From Hydrogenophaga intermedia (lineage in GTDB: Bacteria; Pseudomonadota; Gammaproteobacteria; Burkholderiales; Burkholderiaceae_C): 16,496 nt of DNA. The position numbers and the translations under genes were made by a program. The number at the start of each line of letters is the position of its first letter. Within the stretch, counting starts at the first letter, position 1. Below the pieces are notes generated by a model that made no database searches, had not been told where the DNA came from, and saw only the letters and a list, made by a program, of their open reading frames with translations. This document shows positions 13,576 to 16,496 of the stretch, piece by piece. Where the stretch lies: NCBI GenBank assembly GCA_945869245.1, contig CAMBOY010000036.1, forward strand, positions 1 to 16,496, given 5' to 3'.

Positions 13576-14414
13576 TGACCGCACCCACCTGTCGACACCT
13601 GGACCTGCAACCGCGCCGCCCCGGCTTTGCCGCCTGGGTGCGCGGCCTGGACCTGCGCCAGCCCCTGCCCGATGTGGTGCAGACCGAGCTGCGCCAAGCG
13701 CTGCACACCCACGAGGTGCTGTGCTTCGAAGCGCAGCCGCTCACGCCCGAACAGCACCTGGCTTTCGCCCAGGTGTTTGGCCCCATCGCCACCGATTCGC
13801 TGCTGGACCGCCGCCCCAACGAGCCCCTGATCGACACCATCGTCAACGACGCCGAGCGCCCACCCAATATCGATGTGTGGCACAGCGACATGTCGTGGCA
13901 CGCCCGCCCACCCGCTGGCACGGTGGTGCAAATCGCCGAGACACCGCCACTGGGCGGCGCCACCTGTTTTGCCAGCACCCGGCTGGCCTACGCCGCGCTG
14001 TCCGAGCGCATGCGAACCTATCTGGACGGCCTGATGGCCGAGCACAGCTGGGAAATCAGCGGCCTGCGCGAATTTTTGCTGCGCCGCAGCCCCGAGGCCT
14101 TTGCCCAGGCGCAGCGCCAGCACCCAGCGGTGCGACACCCGGTGGTGCTGCGCCACCCCGACACCGGCCTGCCCTGCTTGTTTGTCAACAGCTTGTTCAC
14201 CCGCCACATCGTCGGCCTGGACCCGCGCGAAAGCCAGGGTGTGCTGCAGTTTCTGTATCAGTGGATACAGCGCCCCGAGTTTGTGCTGCAACACGACTGG
14301 CAGCCCCACGGCATTGTGGTGTGGGACAACCGCAGCACCCAACACTACGCGGTGGCCGATTACTGGCCGCACCGCCGGGTGAACCAGCGGGTGACGTTTG
14401 ACGCGCGGGGCTGA
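13575..14414 (+). CDS. TauD/TfdA family 2-oxoglutarate-dependent dioxygenase
   Basis: A 279-residue non-haem Fe(II)/2-oxoglutarate dioxygenase of the TauD/TfdA class. The metal-binding triad is visible: His103 and Asp105 in WHSDMSW, and the distal His257 in STQHYAVADYWP. Arg272 in NQRVTF is placed to bind 2-oxoglutarate, 15 residues after the distal histidine as in E. coli TauD. Family members hydroxylate taurine, other sulfonates, alkyl sulfates or aryloxyacetates, releasing for example sulfite. The substrate cannot be read from the sequence, so the symbol tauD is withheld. The ATG overlaps the DsrE-like stop by one base. The gene ends 9 bases before the convergent iron permease gene and no terminator is seen between them. 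Confidence 0.92.
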   Translation: MTAPTCRHLDLQPRRPGFAAWVRGLDLRQPLPDVVQTELRQALHTHEVLCFEAQPLTPEQHLAFAQVFGPIATDSLLDRRPNEPLIDTIVNDAERPPNIDVWHSDMSWHARPPAGTVVQIAETPPLGGATCFASTRLAYAALSERMRTYLDGLMAEHSWEISGLREFLLRRSPEAFAQAQRQHPAVRHPVVLRHPDTGLPCLFVNSLFTRHIVGLDPRESQGVLQFLYQWIQRPEFVLQHDWQPHGIVVWDNRSTQHYAVADYWPHRRVNQRVTFDARG

Positions 14415-14423
14415 AGCGCGGTC

Positions 14424-16028
14424 TCAGCGCTGGCGCAACGTGCGGCTGAGCATGATCACCGGCACCAGCCCCACCAGCACCAGCGCCAGCGCGGGCAAGG
14501 CGGCCTCGCCCAGGCGCTCGTCGCGCGCCAGCTGGTAGGCCACCACCGCCAGGGTGTCGCTGTTGAAGGGGCGCAGCACCAGGGTGGCGGGCAGCTCTTT
14601 CATCACATCCACAAACACCAGCAGCAGCGCGGCAGCCACCGAGCGTTTGAGCAGCGGCGCGTGCACCCGCCACACCAGCGCCGCGCCAGTGGTGCCCAGC
14701 ATGCGGGCCGATTCGTCCAAGCTGCTGGGCAAGCGGGCGTAGCCGCTTTGCACCGACTGCAGCGCCACGGCGGTGAAGCGCACCAGATAGGCCCAGACAA
14801 TGCCGAGCACCGTGGCGGTGATGGTGTAGCCCACGGCGGTGTCGGGTGAGACGGCCTGCAGCCAGCCCACCGGCAGCAACAGGCCCACCACCACCACCGC
14901 GCCAGGCACGGCGTAACCCAGGCTGCTGATGCGCACCGCGGTGCGGGTGGCCCAGCCCGGCTGCATGCGCTGGGCAAAGGCCAGCAGCAGCGCCAAGGCG
15001 GTGGCCAGCACAGCGGCGGTGCCGGCCAGACTGACGCTGTTGAAGGCCCAGCCGCCGAAGTCGCGCCACGGCAGTTCGGCCCAGCCGCCGATCAGTGGGC
15101 GCAGCATAAACACCACCGGCAGCACAAAGCCGGCCAGCACCGGCAGGCCGCACACGGCCACCGCCAGGGCCGCACGCCCGCCGCTCAGGCGCACCGGCTG
15201 CGCCTCGTCGCTGCTGCGCTGGCCGCGCAGGCTGGCAAACCGCATGCGCGACTGCGCCCGGTGCTCCACCCACAGCAGAGCCGCCACCGTGGCCAGCAGC
15301 AGGGTAGAGAGCTGGGCGGCGGCGGCGCGGTTGTCCATCACCAACCAGGCCTTGTAGACACCAGTGGTGAAGGTCTGGATGCCGAAATAGCTGGCCACAC
15401 CAAAGTCGGCCAGCGTTTCCATCAGCGCCAGCGCCACCCCGGCGGCGATGGCCGGGCGCGCCAGCGGCAGCGCCACCTCACGGATACGCCGCGACAGCGG
15501 CGCGCCCAGCAAGCGGGCGGCTTCCATCAGCTGGGCTGCGCGCTCGCTCAAGGCGGTGCGGGCCAGCAGATACACATAGGGATACAGGCTGAAGGTGAAC
15601 ACCCAGAACGCGCCCCAGGTGCTGCGCACCTCGGGAAACACCCGCCCGCGCAGGTCAAAGGCCTCGCGCACCCAGGTCTGAAACGGCCCGCTGAACTGCA
15701 AAACGTCGGTGTAGGCGTAAGCGACCACATACGCTGGCATGGCCAGCGGCAAGAGCAGTGCCCATTCAAACCAGCGCCGGCCAGGAAAGTCGAACAGCGT
15801 CACCGCGCTGGCGGTGGCCGCGCCCACCACCGCCACGCCCAGCGCCACCGACACACACAGCACCAAGCTGGTGAGTGCGTACTCCGGCAGCACCGTCTGC
15901 GCCATTTGCAACAGCACGTCGCGCTCGGCCGCGCCAAAGCCCGCCCACGAACCCAAGAGGGCCAGCACCGGCAGCATCAAACACAGCGTAAAAAGCAATA
16001 GACCCGTATGGGCCAACCAGCGCGGCAT
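14424..16028 (-). CDS. Fe(III)-type ABC transporter permease (FbpB/AfuB-like)
   Basis: A 534-residue inner-membrane permease made of two fused binding-protein-dependent transport modules, the layout of ferric iron importers such as FbpB/SfuB. Each half has about six membrane segments and an EAA loop for contact with the ATPase: EAARLLGAPLSRRIREVALP (169-188) and ESARMLGTTGAALVWRVHAP (439-458). DFGVASYFGIQTFTTGVYKAW and MKELPATLVLRPFNSDTLA are typical of this subfamily. A TTG start at 16049 would add seven residues (MRKINTL), but the ATG at 16028 fits better: the TTG has no ribosome site and the membrane helix begins soon after 16028. It is divergent from the ATPase gene. The substrate-binding protein is not in the window. 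Iron is inferred from similarity and the nearby Fur-like site. Confidence 0.9.
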   Translation of the reverse strand: MPRWLAHTGLLLFTLCLMLPVLALLGSWAGFGAAERDVLLQMAQTVLPEYALTSLVLCVSVALGVAVVGAATASAVTLFDFPGRRWFEWALLLPLAMPAYVVAYAYTDVLQFSGPFQTWVREAFDLRGRVFPEVRSTWGAFWVFTFSLYPYVYLLARTALSERAAQLMEAARLLGAPLSRRIREVALPLARPAIAAGVALALMETLADFGVASYFGIQTFTTGVYKAWLVMDNRAAAAQLSTLLLATVAALLWVEHRAQSRMRFASLRGQRSSDEAQPVRLSGGRAALAVAVCGLPVLAGFVLPVVFMLRPLIGGWAELPWRDFGGWAFNSVSLAGTAAVLATALALLLAFAQRMQPGWATRTAVRISSLGYAVPGAVVVVGLLLPVGWLQAVSPDTAVGYTITATVLGIVWAYLVRFTAVALQSVQSGYARLPSSLDESARMLGTTGAALVWRVHAPLLKRSVAAALLLVFVDVMKELPATLVLRPFNSDTLAVVAYQLARDERLGEAALPALALVLVGLVPVIMLSRTLRQR

Positions 16029-16053
16029 CAAGGTGTTGATCTTTCGCAAACTA

Positions 16054-16072
16054 AATGAGAATTGTAGTTATC
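16054..16072. promoter_or_regulatory. Putative Fur box
   Basis: AATGAGAATTGTAGTTATC matches the 19-base Fur consensus at about 11 of 19 positions, including AATGAGAAT at the left and TTATC at the right, in an AT-rich island of an otherwise GC-rich region. It sits between the divergent permease and ATPase genes of an iron-type transporter and overlaps both predicted -10 elements. Confidence 0.5.
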
Positions 16073-16078
16073 TACAAT
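16061..16078. promoter_or_regulatory. Palindromic bidirectional promoter between permease and ATPase
   Basis: ATTGTAG-TTAT-CTACAAT is a perfect inverted repeat with 7-base arms. Each arm carries TACAAT reading outwards: plus strand 16073-16078, ending 7 bases before the ATPase ATG at 16086; minus strand 16066-16061, predicting a permease transcript with a leader of about 26 bases. Confidence 0.5.
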
Positions 16079-16085
16079 GGCATCC

Positions 16086-16496
16086 ATGTTCCTGCAGGTC
16101 TCCGATCTTTGTGTGCGCTACACCGCCAGCGGCCCCGCCGCGGTGGACGGTGTGACGCTGGGCCTGCGCGCTGGCGACATCGGGGTGCTGATCGGCCCCT
16201 CGGGCTGTGGCAAGACCACGCTGCTGCGCGCGGTCGCCGGGCTGGAAAAAGTCAGCCAGGGGCAGATCACGCTAGAAGGCGACACAGTGAGCGGCCAAGG
16301 CCAGCATGTGCCGGCCGAGCGGCGGCGCATTGGCATGGTGTTCCAGGACTACGCGCTGTTTCCGCACCTGACGGTGGCGCGCAATGTGGCCTTTGGCATC
16401 GCGCAACTCAAACCCGCCGAACGCGAACAGCGGGTGACCGAGGTGCTGCAGTTGGTGGGCCTGGAAGGCATGCAGGCGCGTTACCCGCACGAGCTC
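16086..16496 (+). CDS. ABC transporter ATP-binding protein, Fe(III)-type (partial)
   Basis: The first 137 residues of an ABC ATPase; the gene runs off the window end. Walker A is GPSGCGKTT (37-45), and the Q-loop is VFQDYALFPHLTVARNV with Gln87, a form common in FbpC/PotA-type importers. The window stops at PHEL, where the LSGGQ signature would begin, so Walker B and the C-terminal regulatory domain are not seen. Two in-frame ATGs exist: 16077 (adds MAS) and 16086. The first overlaps the predicted -10 TACAAT, so 16086 is preferred; neither has a Shine-Dalgarno. It is divergent from the permease and presumably works with it in ferric iron uptake. Confidence 0.9.
   Translation, partial: MFLQVSDLCVRYTASGPAAVDGVTLGLRAGDIGVLIGPSGCGKTTLLRAVAGLEKVSQGQITLEGDTVSGQGQHVPAERRRIGMVFQDYALFPHLTVARNVAFGIAQLKPAEREQRVTEVLQLVGLEGMQARYPHEL

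Noticed and set aside
14197..15273. 358-codon minus frame spanning the 3' ends of the dioxygenase and permease genes
   Set aside because: It is a shadow of the permease in another frame and crosses a convergent gene boundary; the permease frame has clear EAA loops and membrane helices.

Overview
The window looks like chromosomal DNA of a GC-rich betaproteobacterium, most probably a Comamonadaceae member (Acidovorax/Hydrogenophaga/Polaromonas type). The reasons are strong G/C bias at third codon positions, the family make-up (DUF1841, a di-haem cytochrome c4, the MoxR/VWA pair, tamA-tamB) and a tRNA-Arg(CCT) of the expected form. I see no insertion sequence, prophage, CRISPR array or rRNA. Genes are tightly packed and no gap exceeds about 125 bases.

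Layout. 1-980: a possible FNR-type site, then a BioC-like methyltransferase on the minus strand. 997-2213: a ComF-family phosphoribosyltransferase and trmL, plus strand. 2204-3444: a MaoC-type hydratase and a TauE/SafE-family (TSUP) permease, minus strand, convergent with trmL. 3511-3945: a DUF1841 gene, ending at a bidirectional terminator (3955-3981) shared with the cytochrome c4 gene (4000-4668, minus). 4669-4793: an AT-rich divergent control region holding a perfect FNR box. 4794-7054: a MoxR AAA+ ATPase, an unrecognised 59-residue ORF and a CoxE-like VWA protein. 7096-12865: tamA and tamB, the outer-membrane/inner-membrane translocation and assembly module. 12927-13001: tRNA-Arg(CCT). 13030-14414: a periplasmic DsrE-like protein translationally coupled to a TauD/TfdA dioxygenase. 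14424-16496: a Fe(III)-type ABC permease (minus) divergent from its ATPase (plus, cut by the window edge), separated by an AT-rich palindrome with a Fur-like sequence.

How genes work together. MoxR and VWA proteins normally act as a chaperone-like pair that matures a partner complex; here a small ORF sits between them. TamA and TamB bridge the envelope and help assemble or move outer-membrane components. The permease and ATPase form the core of a ferric-iron importer, with the binding protein outside the window. FNR-type and Fur-type sites suggest oxygen and iron control of the cytochrome and iron-uptake regions.

The most interesting pattern is at gene starts. Six protein genes (comF, MaoC, TSUP, DUF1841, MoxR, ABC ATPase) have a TANNNT-like -10 element ending 6-7 bases before the start ATG, which predicts leaderless or nearly leaderless mRNAs. 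In two divergent regions the -10 elements of opposite strands overlap or form one palindrome. No wholly new multi-gene system could be demonstrated. The best candidates for novelty are the leaderless-start pattern, the 59-residue ORF between MoxR and VWA, and a G-G mismatch in the tRNA acceptor stem.
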